Positions 33,501 through 39,679 of a DNA stretch of 64,000 nucleotides are shown piece by piece (the first letter of the stretch is position 1; each line of letters opens with the position of its first letter). Under the pieces are notes generated by a model that made no database searches, had not been told where the DNA came from, and was given only the letters and a program-made list of their open reading frames with translations. The position numbers and the translations under genes are program-made. Source of the stretch: Zygaena filipendulae (lineage: Eukaryota; Arthropoda; Insecta; Lepidoptera; Zygaenidae); the NCBI GenBank assembly GCA_907165275.2, contig OU015654.1:12169501-12233500 (forward strand), written 5' to 3'.

Positions 33501-33901
33501 AGTTAAATCCATTGGTTAAATCGCAACAAACAAACAAACAAAAAATCAAATCTTTCTCTTTATAATATTAGTATAGATATAGATAAGACCATACAACGCT
33601 GGAAGCCCGCCGTTCTTATTTTGATAGTTTGAAAGAGGTATTTTTTATTTGTGGCCAGGTATCCTCGTAAAAGTACTCAAAGAGAGATTTCTTCTATTCC
33701 CTAGGTCTGACACTGTGTATTGAAATCCAAGTGTATCGTCGCAAAAACGCTGCACCCATCACCGTAGACCAAGAGGACTCTAGGAACATTCCAAGACTCA
33801 ATAAGTTGGGAAAATTCCCAACTTTGATTCGGCGAGCACTTAGAAGGACAAGGCGTTTGGTTTTTACCAGGATCGACAGAGCCTTGGGACCAGGCTTATA
33901 A
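18366..33901 (+). CDS. Ir40a: Ionotropic receptor 40a, complete 15-exon gene
   Basis: Variant ionotropic glutamate receptor subunit of sensory neurons; in Drosophila IR40a acts with IR93a and IR25a in sacculus neurons that sense dry air. The coding exons are listed separately and sum to 2118 bases, giving 705 residues plus stop, close to the fly protein (about 730, from memory). Order: signal peptide 1-19; N-terminal region to about 215; S1 from about 216 with PPW at 228-230, VTGGRD and a TxxxR motif ending at R308; M1 about 348-372; pore loop about 384-400; M2 about 411-437 with YSANLTSLL; S2 about 438-620 with SSSL (468-471), GGRE (E519) and QIGCP; M3 about 628-648; basic C-tail to 705. All phases close. 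Introns are GT-AG except intron 5 (GC-AG). The start lies in a good insect context (ACAAAATGA) and opens a signal peptide. A segment of a few dozen residues that I recall between M1 and the pore in fly IR40a is absent. Seen: exons and motifs. Known: family role. Inferred: humidity role in this species. Confidence 0.93.
18646..19164. mobile_element. Foldback element with about 120-base arms (Ir40a intron 1)
   Basis: 18646-18772 (TATACACACCGGCAGAATTA, GCGGAACATAAAAAGGCAGA and onward) is inverted almost intact at 19040-19164, around a loop of about 260 bases. No coding capacity. It occupies most of the 911-base intron 1. Confidence 0.88.
19468..19561 (+). CDS. Ir40a: Ir40a exon 2 (residues 64-95)
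   Basis: The first base completes AG|G (Arg64), followed by LQDIFELLCLLNEHNIPVIN and onward to NKDQ. Acceptor TTAAAG (weak pyrimidine tract), donor CAA|GTAAGC. This is part of the N-terminal domain, which is poorly conserved between orders. Phase 0 exit. Confidence 0.88.
19581..19858. mobile_element. MITE family A, diverged (Ir40a intron 2)
   Basis: GACTAGCTGACTAAACTTCA, ACTCCGTCATGTAGATTAAC, ATATTGGACACGTACTTTTT and ATAGAATTTTGATTGTCA. Both CRE positions have mutated (GTCATCACGTCA, AACGTCATGAGC). Confidence 0.75.
20114..20209 (+). CDS. Ir40a: Ir40a exon 3 (residues 96-127)
   Basis: Thirty-two codons from YYTYLRKALD to ETILSE. SLILCEP matches the position of SLILDEP in fly IR40a (from memory). 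Acceptor TTTGGCAG, donor GAG|GTACAA. Phase 0 at both ends. Confidence 0.9.
20278..20609. mobile_element. MITE, Tc1/mariner-like, TA duplication (Ir40a intron 3)
   Basis: TIR CAGGTTGTTACAGAAAGGTG continuing TAGTCATATT, inverted at the right with two or three mismatches, and flanked by TA on both sides. 332 bases with no transposase frame. Confidence 0.87.
21004..21140 (+). CDS. Ir40a: Ir40a exon 4 (residues 128-172 and two bases of 173)
   Basis: Begins LTDDNLIHRS and contains LYIFFW and a basic RVLVITNPR block, matching the LFIFYWG and RVVVVTRPR positions of fly IR40a (from memory). Acceptor TTTGTAG; a second AG six bases on breaks the phase. Donor GGCGT|GTAAAGT, phase 2, joining GT|A to make Val173. 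The exon is easy to miss because a longer antisense open frame covers it. Confidence 0.87.
21381..21779 (-). mobile_element. Two Helitron-like elements (Ir40a intron 4)
   Basis: CTAGCTCTCCCCCGCGGTTT at 21381 and CTAGCTGTGCCCCGCGGTTT at 21580. The second runs through AATCCGTTCAGCCGTTTTCG to CATTTATAATATTAGTAGGA and is close to full length. Confidence 0.82.
21955..22960 (-). mobile_element. Degraded Helitron-like copies (Ir40a intron 4)
   Basis: TTTTCACCCTCGTTAATTTC at about 21973, CTCCACCCGTGAAGTC at about 22440, and a longer copy from 22653 with CTCTGCCCCGCGGATTCACC that holds an internal repeat (GGAGATTCACCCGCGTGAGT). Confidence 0.6.
23480..23560 (+). mobile_element. tRNA-like SINE remnant (Ir40a intron 4)
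   Basis: GCCGCGAGTTCGGTTCCCAC contains a B-box-like GAGTTCGGTTCCC, with no acceptable A box and no tRNA fold. Confidence 0.4.
23635..23694 (+). repeat. (GACAAT)10 microsatellite
   Basis: Ten perfect hexamer units joined directly to a Helitron-like fragment (TCGCGGTTTCACCAGCGTGA, ACATTCCGGGA). Confidence 0.95.
23748..24112. mobile_element. MITE family A with two CRE sites and a short insertion (Ir40a intron 4)
   Basis: TAAATTAAAATATACAGAGG to AAATTAGTCAACATGCCC; the left end is missing. TGACGTCA at 23935-23942 and 23979-23986. A (GAAAT)n-led insertion of about 110 bases (23786-23898, TAAACTTTATTTGTTACGAC) looks like a reverse-orientation retroelement tail. Confidence 0.8.
24425..24830. mobile_element. 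Opposed Helitron-like copies (Ir40a intron 4)
   Basis: CTAGCTGTCCCCCGCGGTTT (24425, minus orientation, with an internal repeat) runs to CGCATTTATAGTATTAC. A truncated plus-orientation copy (GCTTTCACGCCTTTTAATGG to GCGAACATCTAG) ends at 24830. Confidence 0.78.
25140..25280. repeat. Interspersed repeat shared with 47655-47790
   Basis: GTGCGTGATGAATAGTTTT, ACTAAACTAAGTTGATGTC and TTTTCTGTG occur in the same order at both places. The family is not identified. Confidence 0.6.
25671..25875 (-). mobile_element. Helitron-like element, full length (Ir40a intron 4)
   Basis: A|CTAGCTGTCCCCCGCGATTT to GTATAATATGTAAGGA|T. It keeps the A and T flanks expected of Helitron insertion. It ends 80 bases before exon 5. 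Confidence 0.83.
25956..26115 (+). CDS. Ir40a: Ir40a exon 5 (residues 173-226), ending at a GC donor
   Basis: Encodes FRLYYNQATP, then LTLVNWW, LPPADKVYENFRGRVFDVPV and LH, the entry to the S1 ligand-binding lobe. The acceptor is TTTATAG. The exon ends after CAC (His226) and is followed by GCAAGT, not GT. The only nearby GT (three bases on) shifts the frame and destroys PPW in the next exon, so a GC-AG intron is the best reading. Phase 0 exit. Confidence 0.9.
26222..26290 (+). mobile_element. tRNA-derived SINE head remnant (Ir40a intron 5)
   Basis: TTGGCCCAGCGGTCC resembles a Pol III A box and GAGTTCAATCCCAGACC a B box. No cloverleaf, so not a tRNA gene. Confidence 0.5.
26624..26730 (+). CDS. 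Ir40a: Ir40a exon 6 (residues 227-261 and two bases of 262)
   Basis: Starts APPWHFVKYN, the PPW signature at the start of S1 in many ionotropic receptors, then VNVTGGRDDKLLSLLAEKLN. Acceptor CACTCAG, donor CAG|GTAAAT. Phase 2 exit into a 72-base intron. Confidence 0.95.
26803..26896 (+). CDS. Ir40a: Ir40a exon 7 (residues 262-293)
   Basis: AG|A makes Arg262; reads FKYYDPPERSQGSS, then GTFKGTLGLIWKR. Acceptor TCAACAG, donor CGT|GTAAGA, phase 0. This is the S1 lobe, aligned with the RFKY and RTQGS stretch of fly IR40a (from memory). Confidence 0.95.
27543..27738 (-). mobile_element. Helitron-like element, full length (Ir40a intron 7)
   Basis: A|CTAGGTGTTCCCCGCGGTTT, TTATCCGCAGTTATTTTGG, CACTTTCACATTTATAATAT and TAATAAGGA|T. 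Confidence 0.83.
27880..28038 (+). CDS. Ir40a: Ir40a exon 8 (residues 294-346)
   Basis: Encodes KAPFFVGDVTMTWER, then VEFSFLTLADSGAF, THAPDKL and RPFQWE. It holds the S1 TxxxR motif (T304-R308 region), the position of the glutamate-contacting arginine in iGluRs. Acceptor CATTCTAG, donor GAG|GTAACT, phase 0. Confidence 0.96.
28138..28340 (+). mobile_element. LINE 3' remnant (Ir40a intron 8)
   Basis: Translation starts with WQWVGHVA, a signature near the end of many RTE- and Jockey-like reverse-transcriptase ORFs, and the DNA ends in a GATAATGATGACATAGAT tail. GACAGGGTATGGACCAAATG and GCCCAGGAGTGGGAC at 28583-28620 look like a second scrap. Confidence 0.55.
28670..28895 (+). repeat. Interspersed repeat also at 42370-42990
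   Basis: GACCGATTTGGAAAATTC, GGGTATACTTCCGAGGTGGT and GGATCTGATGATGGGAT correspond to sequence at 42476-42600. Its open frame of 100 codons is a by-product. Confidence 0.65.
29169..29322 (+). CDS. Ir40a: Ir40a exon 9 (residues 347-397 and one base of 398)
   Basis: Encodes M1 (VWPLVFATLLVTGPALWMV), a short cytosolic loop (QKRSLNQHD) and the pore-loop start NNCCWFTTTLFLRQ. Acceptor TCTTTCAG, donor T|GTAATT, phase 1. The M1-pore loop is short compared with the fly protein as I recall it. Confidence 0.95.
29628..29820 (-). mobile_element. Helitron-like element (Ir40a intron 9)
   Basis: AGCTGAGCACTACGGTTTCA, CGGAGTGCCCGCGGGAATTT, TCAGTAGATCAAGAGATTAC and TATAATATTAGTAAGATG. It stops about 55 bases before exon 10. 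Confidence 0.75.
29874..30106 (+). CDS. Ir40a: Ir40a exon 10 (residues 398-475)
   Basis: Completes Ser398, then SSKEPSSTHKARL, M2 (VSVLISLGATYVIGDMYSA), NLTSLLARP and S2 up to ERHSSSLTILQ. YSANLTSLL occupies the place of the iGluR SYTANLAAF gate motif. Acceptor TTTTCCAG, donor CAG|GTACCT, phase 0. Confidence 0.96.
30289..30552 (-). mobile_element. Helitron-like element with internal repeat (Ir40a intron 10)
   Basis: CTAGCTGGTTCCCCGCGGTT at 30289. The CACCCGCGTTAATTT and CACTCGCGTTAATTT segments duplicate the hairpin region. Ends CACTTTCAGATTTATAATAT. Confidence 0.8.
30670..30829 (+). CDS. Ir40a: Ir40a exon 11 (residues 476-528 and one base of 529)
   Basis: S2 lobe: NGTGVYGRLARLMRRQ, an arginine-rich stretch, then VAVLGGRETLYYDTERF. 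E519 of GGRE sits where S2 of iGluRs has its acidic ligand contact. Markedly GC-rich next to its introns. Acceptor TTTTACAG, donor TTTG|GTATTC, phase 1. Confidence 0.95.
30840..31575 (-). mobile_element. Cluster of Helitron-like copies (Ir40a intron 11)
   Basis: GCGGTTCCCCGCGGCTTCAC at about 30848, CTAGCTGTCCCGCGCGATTT at 30920 and CTAGCTGTGTCCCGCGGTTT at 31294, the last with an internal repeat and the CGTGACCAAGGGAAATWGGG block. Confidence 0.78.
31770..32098. mobile_element. MITE family A with two CRE sites (Ir40a intron 11)
   Basis: AATAGGGATGTTGACTACTA to AAATTAGTCAACATGCCCAT. Perfect TGACGTCA at 31920-31927 and 31963-31970. One of the best-preserved copies. Confidence 0.9.
32375..32471 (+). 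CDS. Ir40a: Ir40a exon 12 (residues 529-560 and two bases of 561)
   Basis: G|GC then SHNFHLSEKLYTRYSAIAL, QIGCPYLETFNN and GT. KLYTRYSA and QIGCP are near-invariant against fly IR40a (from memory). Acceptor TTCTCCAG, donor GT|GTATGT, phase 2. Confidence 0.95.
32783..32930 (+). CDS. Ir40a: Ir40a exon 13 (residues 561-610)
   Basis: GT|A gives Val561, then VMTLFEAGILAKITTDEY, followed by a poorly conserved acidic linker (SDPVTESEGEGAEIGENV) before M3. Acceptor TTTGTAG, donor CAG|GTAATA, phase 0. Confidence 0.92.
33101..33191 (+). CDS. Ir40a: Ir40a exon 14 (residues 611-640 and one base of 641)
   Basis: TQSESKGLEPLSLRMLRGAF followed by most of M3 (CLLGVGHLLA). Acceptor TCTTGCAG, donor CAG|GTACTC, phase 1. 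Confidence 0.95.
33430..33590 (-). mobile_element. Helitron-like fragment (Ir40a intron 14)
   Basis: GGAATCGGTCCAGTAGTTTT, CGCAACAAACAAACAAAC and TCTTTATAATATTAGTATAG correspond to the distal part of the minus-orientation elements. A separate fragment lies at 33205-33355. Confidence 0.55.
33705..33901 (+). CDS. Ir40a: Ir40a exon 15 with stop codon (residues 641-705)
   Basis: G|GT gives Gly641, then LTLCIEIQVYRRK ends M3, followed by a cytosolic tail of about 55 residues with many Arg and Lys, ending DRALGPGL and TAA at 33899-33901. Acceptor TTCCCTAG. The tail is hydrophilic, strongly basic and has no similarity I recognise. Confidence 0.92.
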
Positions 33902-33945
33902 TACTGAAAATTGAATATGGAACAGGCATCTTGCCGGGGTACCAA

Positions 33946-34205
33946 CGAAAATCAAAATTCTATTTAGTCTGTCAGTTAATAAAAAATAATAGACACGTAT
34001 TTTTTGCTTTATCAAATGAATGGAAAAATACTTAAAGCGCATCAAAGTGTAGGAGCTCGTGGTATCATAACCATGTGTATAGGCGTGACGTCACACAACA
34101 TTTCGGCTCTATTTATCGCCGTAATTATTTTATTATGTGAAAAAAGAAAAAGTACGTGTCCAATATTCTACATGACGGACTAAAAACTAAAATTTAGTCG
34201 ACTAG
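33946..34205. mobile_element. MITE family A directly after Ir40a
   Basis: CGAAAATCAAAATTCTATTT, AGTCTGTCAGTTAATAAAAA, one CRE at 34086-34093, ATGACGGACTAAAAACTAAA and TTTAGTCGACTAGCC. It begins about 45 bases after the stop codon. Confidence 0.85.
33978..33983 (+). terminator. Candidate Ir40a polyadenylation signal AATAAA
   Basis: The first AATAAA after the stop codon lies 77 bases downstream and inside the MITE copy that starts near 33946. No AATAAA or ATTAAA is visible in the 44 unique bases between the stop and the MITE. Transcript data would decide whether it is used. Confidence 0.4.
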
Positions 34206-34282
34206 CCTATTTAAAAATTTAAGCACATAGTAATAATATCGCATTTAAGCACATAATCTAAACATATAAATAAAATTAAAGA

Positions 34283-34411
34283 GTCTGTTTGTAATTTCAA
34301 ATTAACAGCTTTTCACTAAATGCATACAAAATTATATACATATAGCGTTTATCCCGGAATTCCCGTGGGATTTCTGAAATTAACGGGGGTGAAACTGCGG
34401 GGCACAGCTAG
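34283..34411 (+). mobile_element. Helitron-like element, 5' truncated
   Basis: ACGGGGGTGAAACTGCGGGG and CACAGCTAG|T end. A 50-base segment around CGACTAGCCTATTTAAAA lies on its left (34198) and in a similar form on its right (34440), a local duplication. Confidence 0.7.
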
Positions 34412-34804
34412 TATAGTAAAATAGAATCCTTTGATAGTAAAATTTACTCGACTAGCCTTATTTAAAATTTAAGCACATAATATAGTAGTATCGAATAAAT
34501 GTCTGAGCTTTCATAAAAAATAAAACCTCTTGATCGTTTTCTGTCTCGTTTCGGATCAATTCACCTCACAAAGAGAATTTAATACCTATAATAATTCGTC
34601 ACCCATATATTTTAAGAACATCGTATCTTCATATGATAGATGACTACTACAGTTATAACCCGCGACTCCGCTCGGTGTTTAAAAAAAACATAACCTACAT
34701 AATTATCGCCAAACATAATATAACCTTCTCCTTTTTAAAATTGGTAAAAAATATGCTCGAAAAATATGCGCATCGCCATTACCATTACTGATAATTATAC
34801 TATA

Positions 34805-35005
34805 CTAGCTGTTCCCTGCGGTTTCACCCACGGTAATTTTGAAGTTCTCGTAGGAATTCCGGGATAAAAGTGCCCTATGTCTCTTCTTCTCTGTACCCCT
34901 GTAGGTACCCTTGCAAAAATTTCATGATTATGACGCTTACCTAAAAACACTTAATTGTCGTCACGTTAGTACACCGGCCGAGCGGTGCCGGGGCGAAACA
35001 CTAGT
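34805..35005 (-). mobile_element. Helitron-like element
   Basis: A|CTAGCTGTTCCCTGCGGTTT, CACCCACGGTAATTTTGAAG, CTCTGTACCCCTGTAGG and TTCATGATTATGACGC. The distal end is unclear. Confidence 0.7.
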
Positions 35006-35344
35006 AGGTATAAATGGTAGGTATGTAGTAATAGTAATACGCAAGAATAGATTACATACTTTCGGGTCTATTGGTTTAACAGATCAAAGTTGCCCGAGCG
35101 TATAACAAAGCTTATTGTATTAAGTTCGCTTGAACGTTATCAAGCGTGCATTTAGGATTTTAGATACAAACAAACTGTATGTAACCTCAGAATTTACCCA
35201 CTCAATTCCTAATGGACCCCAATGAAATGAATGTCCTATTAAAATTGCGTAGCGAAGACGTCACGTCATTGATACACACAGACGGTAAGATAAACATTCT
35301 ATGGTATTATTAGTCTGATATAGTCTCAAAGGAAAGATTATATT

Positions 35345-35525
35345 TGAACTTTTAATGTTTACACGCTGTTCCCCGCGGCTTCAGCCGCGGTAATTTCAGA
35401 GTTCCCGCAGGAATTCCGGAATTTAAACTACCTAATGTCTTTCCTTGTACCCCTTACTTGATTCAAAGTTTTGTGATGATCGGTTGAGTAGTTTAGGCGT
35501 GAAAGCATAACAAACAAACAAAGGA
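35345..35525 (-). mobile_element. Helitron-like element
   Basis: CGCTGTTCCCCGCGGCTTCA, GCCGCGGTAATTTCAGAGTT, TGATGATCGGTTGAGTAGTT and AAGCATAACAAACAAACAAA. Confidence 0.72.
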
Positions 35526-35529
35526 TTTA

Positions 35530-36874
35530 TCACGATTTTTATCAGGATTTAAAGTTTAAATTTTAATTTTCTTTTGACACACCTATCACCACTGAAGATA
35601 ACAATGAAAACAGAATTTGATATCGGGGGCTAAGTTGTTTGTATAATTAAAATAATGTTAGTCTCACGTTGGACGAATGTGTCGGCAATGTGTGACGTCA
35701 TAAGAAGGGTAAATTAGCAAGGCTCATTGAATAAGAAGAGCGGCTGAAGCTAATGAAGTTATTCGAGAGGGGACAAAGTAAAGTCGTCTATTACGCCAAA
35801 AATCCTGTCACTCAACACCGATTTTTCATTAATCTCTAAGTAAGATACTCCAGAATTTTTAAAGGGCGTTCGTTATTTAAAAAAAATAATTCTAGAAAGA
35901 TCTTTCTTTCATTAAAAAGATGAAAAAGATTTTCATTCATTTTCAGTTGTATTAAACTTTTCGTCAAAGAAAATTATATTCGAGTCTAGCTTGGATGATA
36001 GAAATTCCATTCAGTTATCAGCAAATCTGTCGAAGTTATTTGATAATATTTAGGGTTGCGTTGCCAAATAGCATAATCCAATCTATATGTCCGGAAGTCA
36101 TCTTCATTTTATTTGGAAACTATTTTTCACTATAACGATGGAATTTAAAATGGAATACACTTCAAATACACCTTATTTGAAGAACCGTTAGACAATGGAG
36201 TAGTAGAAATTAAAATTAAAATTAAAGGTGGTACTACTCCACATGTATAAATGAGGGACGTTCCTATAGTAGGTACATAGGTATAGATACAACTGCACAT
36301 TGTGAATAACTCAATATGGAAATATTATTGTACATTCTATTTTCTATTCTTCTAAATTCTTAAGAAGTGTTTTTAACTGCGGAGTGGTAAATTCTGAAAA
36401 GTTTTCAAATTCTCTTTCAAATCAATGCTGATATGGAATTCAAATAACAAATAAAATCACCATAATTTTAACACTTGCAATCCTCTATAAATTCCAAAAA
36501 AGTTCATCTATACATTTACACAATTCGAATTTGATTTGTGTATACTGATTTGCGGAAATTTTTGTGTTTAAACAGTTACGACATACTAGGTATAGAATCG
36601 AAACCAACCTAGTTTAATTTGTAAAACTCCAGCTTTCACAAACTGAGAGCTGAAAAGTTTTGTACGAAACGCTTACAGCAGTATAATTATGTCGTGTGTA
36701 TACCGCATGCTTCTGTAAAACGCCAGAAGCACATATACAAATAACTTTGAAAAGCTTTTATAACCTTTATCGGGAGTGTGTCAACTTCACTCAGGTACAC
36801 TACATGTAAAAGAGCACCTATGCATAGTTATAAAAAAAAAATTTGATAACACAAGCCATAATACAGTTTCAGAC
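35530..36874. other. Unique AT-rich intergenic DNA
   Basis: No repeat family, RNA gene or coding motif recognised. One isolated TGACGTCA lies at 35693-35700 outside any MITE. Confidence 0.45.
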
Positions 36875-37213
36875 CAGTAGCCTAGCATGGGCGGCCCGCA
36901 CCGGGCGGAACTTTAGCGAGGGCGGCAAATAGTAAAAAAAGTTGATTTCCTTCAAGTTGGTTTTCGTTGATTTTTTTGTTGTTATTAGATACCATATATT
37001 TAGATATTTATTCGTTTTTTTAACATAATATATTATATTGTTCATATTGTGCGTCTACAAATGTAATTATCACTTTTCAGGTTAGTGTTATTCAATAAGA
37101 GTAGGTACCGCGTTTTTTACTATGTCCCAATTTTTTTATAATCAATTGCAAAAATAAGAGGGTGGCAAGGGGTTCCGCACCGGGTGCTGGTGACCTATGT
37201 ATGCTACGCCACT
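36875..37213. mobile_element. MITE with CAGTRGCSTAGCAT termini
   Basis: CAGTAGCCTAGCATGGGCGG at the left and, inverted, AGTGGCGTAGCATACATAGG at the right, each followed inside by a GCACCSGG block. The interior is AT-rich and non-coding. Confidence 0.72.
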
Positions 37214-37433
37214 AAGTTTATATGTAGGTATTTAGTTTCCCAAAAATTCAAAAAAAAAAATTTATAAAATTAAATTTAAATTAATAAAATTAATTTTAAT
37301 TTAAATTTTTTTAGTTAAAAAAAAAAACTAAAATTCTATTAGGTATTAATACATAAATACATATTTTCTTCTCTGTTATTGATTTCACAGTCTTAGGGTT
37401 TAACTTTAGCTTTTTGAGATATTTGTTTAATTA

Positions 37434-37640
37434 CTACACAGTATAAAACAAAGTTGCTTCCCGCTGTCTGTCTGTCCCTAACTCCCAATGCATGCTTAGA
37501 TCTTTAAAACTACGCAACAAATTTGGGTGAGTTTTTTTTAATAGATAGAGTGATTCAAGAGGAAGTTTTATACCTACCTACGTATAGTTTATCATGGTAT
37601 TCACGCGGGAACTCCGAAATTACCGCGGGTGAAACCACTT
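37434..37640 (+). mobile_element. Helitron-like element, second subfamily
   Basis: ACACAGTATAAAACAAAGTT, GCTGTCTGTCTGTCC, TTTAAAACTACGCAACAAAT and TACCGCGGGTGAAACCACTT. The CTAG end has been lost. Confidence 0.78.
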
Positions 37641-37704
37641 GTTAATAAATAAATGAGCCTTATATTATTTGTTTCTTTCATTTTAAAAAGGAACCCCAAC
37701 CCAA

Positions 37705-37997
37705 ACACCAATTTTTTAGTCCGTCTTGTAGATTATTAAAAAATATTGGACACGTATTTTTTCTTTTTTTACGTAATCAAAAAATAAATTTCGCGTGACG
37801 TCACTATTCTGACAGTTTGTATGGCGGTTTTGTGGTTAGTGACGTCACGACCTTCTCATCCTAAATTTTAATGCGCTTTATCTCTGTATATTTTAATTTA
37901 TTTAAAAAAGCAAAAAATACGTGTCTATTGTTTTTTTATTTTCTAACTGACGGACTAATTAGAATTTTGATTTTCAAAAGTAGTCCACATCCCTATT
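37705..37997. mobile_element. MITE family A with two CRE sites
   Basis: TTAGTCCGTCTTGTAGATTA to AGTAGTCCACATCCCTATTA. TGACGTCA at 37796-37803 and 37840-37847. Confidence 0.88.
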
Positions 37998-37999
37998 AT

Positions 38000-38670
38000 G
38001 ATCGATGATTTTGCTTATTTCCTAAAATCCTATCTATAGGTACAAATTGCTGGCTCCCTTTTTTATTATCTATTACACGATTACACTATAGAATAATAAA
38101 TACCTATCAAAGGAGCGTTAATTTGTTGGGTCAGAGAAAAAGTTTTTTTTTTACTTCTTTTACCATTTATAACCTTTAATTCTATTGTAGCTGTAAGACT
38201 AAAATCGTTTGGATAACCAAAGTTTATGGACGGCCAAACGAAATAACACAGCACCGCACCCAAAAGTTCGTTGATAAAAACTATTCGGTTTGACCGCAGA
38301 AACTCTCTAATATTAATACGGGTAGGTATAGTTTGGGCCGGCGCGTCATATTTTGAGAAATGGGTAAAGTCGCAGTAAACACACGATGACAACAGTAATG
38401 ACACAATGATATTTCGTTAACATTTGTGTACGCTCATTGGGTAACTTTATCGCATATATTGCACCTAATATACCTATATTGTAACTTTAAACTGACAGCG
38501 TGCTGCTGAAGAGTTTGTTGCGCAGCTTCTTCTCTTCAGCCATAGCACTAAGAAGCTGTGAAGGGTGGATATTTTATGGGTGCTGTTATAATAACTATAA
38601 TTATATTGACGTCAAAACCACAAGAGCCATATTATGAGTCAAATTTGAATAAAGGATTTGACTTTGACCG
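38000..38670. other. Intergenic stretch, no gene seen
   Basis: A 107-codon minus-strand open frame at 38081-38404 has no recognisable domain. TGCTGCTGAAG..CTTCTTCTCTTCAGC at 38502-38540 is a weak inverted repeat. Confidence 0.45.
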
Positions 38671-38675
38671 ATTAG

Positions 38676-38770
38676 CTACCACCTTCATGTTGAAAATTTG
38701 TCGTCAAGCCTCTAACGACACGTAAGCCTCTTCGGCAACCTGAATTGAAAAAATAGTTCCCATTCCAGGC
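38676..38770 (+). mobile_element. SINE internal fragment
   Basis: TTAGCTACCACCTTCATGTT, TTGTCGTCAAGCC and TTCCCATTCCAGGC match the middle of the SINE at 49029-49380. Confidence 0.65.
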
Positions 38771-38815
38771 TTATAAAATTGAAAAATACAACAAGTCGTC
38801 ATTTCTGGAAAACGA

Positions 38816-38902
38816 AGTAGTCATTTTAGGAAAGTGGAAATTTTAGGAAAGTGGTCATTTTGGGAAAACTAAGTGGATATTTTAGGAAAGTGGTCATTCT
38901 CG
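38816..38902 (+). repeat. Short minisatellite, about 17-base unit
   Basis: CATTTTAGGAAAGTGG and close variants occur four to five times in tandem. Confidence 0.8.
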
Positions 38903-39269
38903 ACCTAAAGGGGGAGGACGACGAAGGGTCACATAAGAACCAAATACGTATTCAGTAATTTTATACGTGAAAACCGATAAGTAAATTACTCACGTGAAAT
39001 ATTTAAAAGTTGAGATACTCTTTTTACTGTTGCTCCCTTTACTGTCGCCAAACAGTTGTCCGGTGAACTTTTGGAATACATCAAAAGTTGCGTTAACGTG
39101 ATTATTTCTCGCATGTTGGATTGTCTTGTCGGTTGCGGGGGATGGGGCGCGGGGGCCGGGGCCATCGCCCGGATCAGAGCAAAGGGGCGGTAAATACCAA
39201 TGAGTAGATAACTAAAGTTATCTGTGTGTACTTGTATATAAGGTACGCTTTTGATGTAAACAACAACAA

Positions 39270-39473
39270 TCCTTACTTATTATAAATGCGCACTGGAGTT
39301 TGTTTGTTAGGTTATCACGCGTTAACTAAATAACTACGAAACCGATGATCATAAAATTTTTGATACACATTGTCAGGGGTACAGAGGAGGACATAGGGTA
39401 CTTTTTTTCCCGGTATTTTCGCGGGAACTCCGTAATTAACCCGGGTGAAACCGCTGTGTGATATTACAGTTAG
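39270..39473 (+). mobile_element. Helitron-like element
   Basis: A|TCCTTACTTATTATAAATGC, AAACCGATGATCATAAAATT and CCCGGGTGAAACCGCTGTGT. The end is mutated to TTAG. Confidence 0.75.
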
Positions 39474-39499
39474 TAGGTAATAGATATCATACAAATAAC

Positions 39500-39673
39500 G
39501 GTCGCACTCAGAGTCGTTTTAATGCTTATAATATACCTATTTAATTTTAAGTAAAAATTTTAAAAACAAAACACAGTCAATTGCACAGTTAATTTACTGA
39601 ACGTCTCTGAGGGCGGCAGTTTTTTGAAATCTTCACTAAAATTAAGTAATCATTAAAACGACTGAGTGCGGCA
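39500..39673. mobile_element. MITE family C
   Basis: GTCGCACTCAGAGTCGTTTT and inverted AAAACGACTGAGTGCGGC. The interior is diverged from the 14062 copy. Confidence 0.75.
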
Positions 39674-39679
39674 AGAGTT

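Noticed and set aside
38081..38404. 107-codon minus-strand frame
   Set aside because: No recognisable motif or conserved neighbour; length is within chance for this much DNA.
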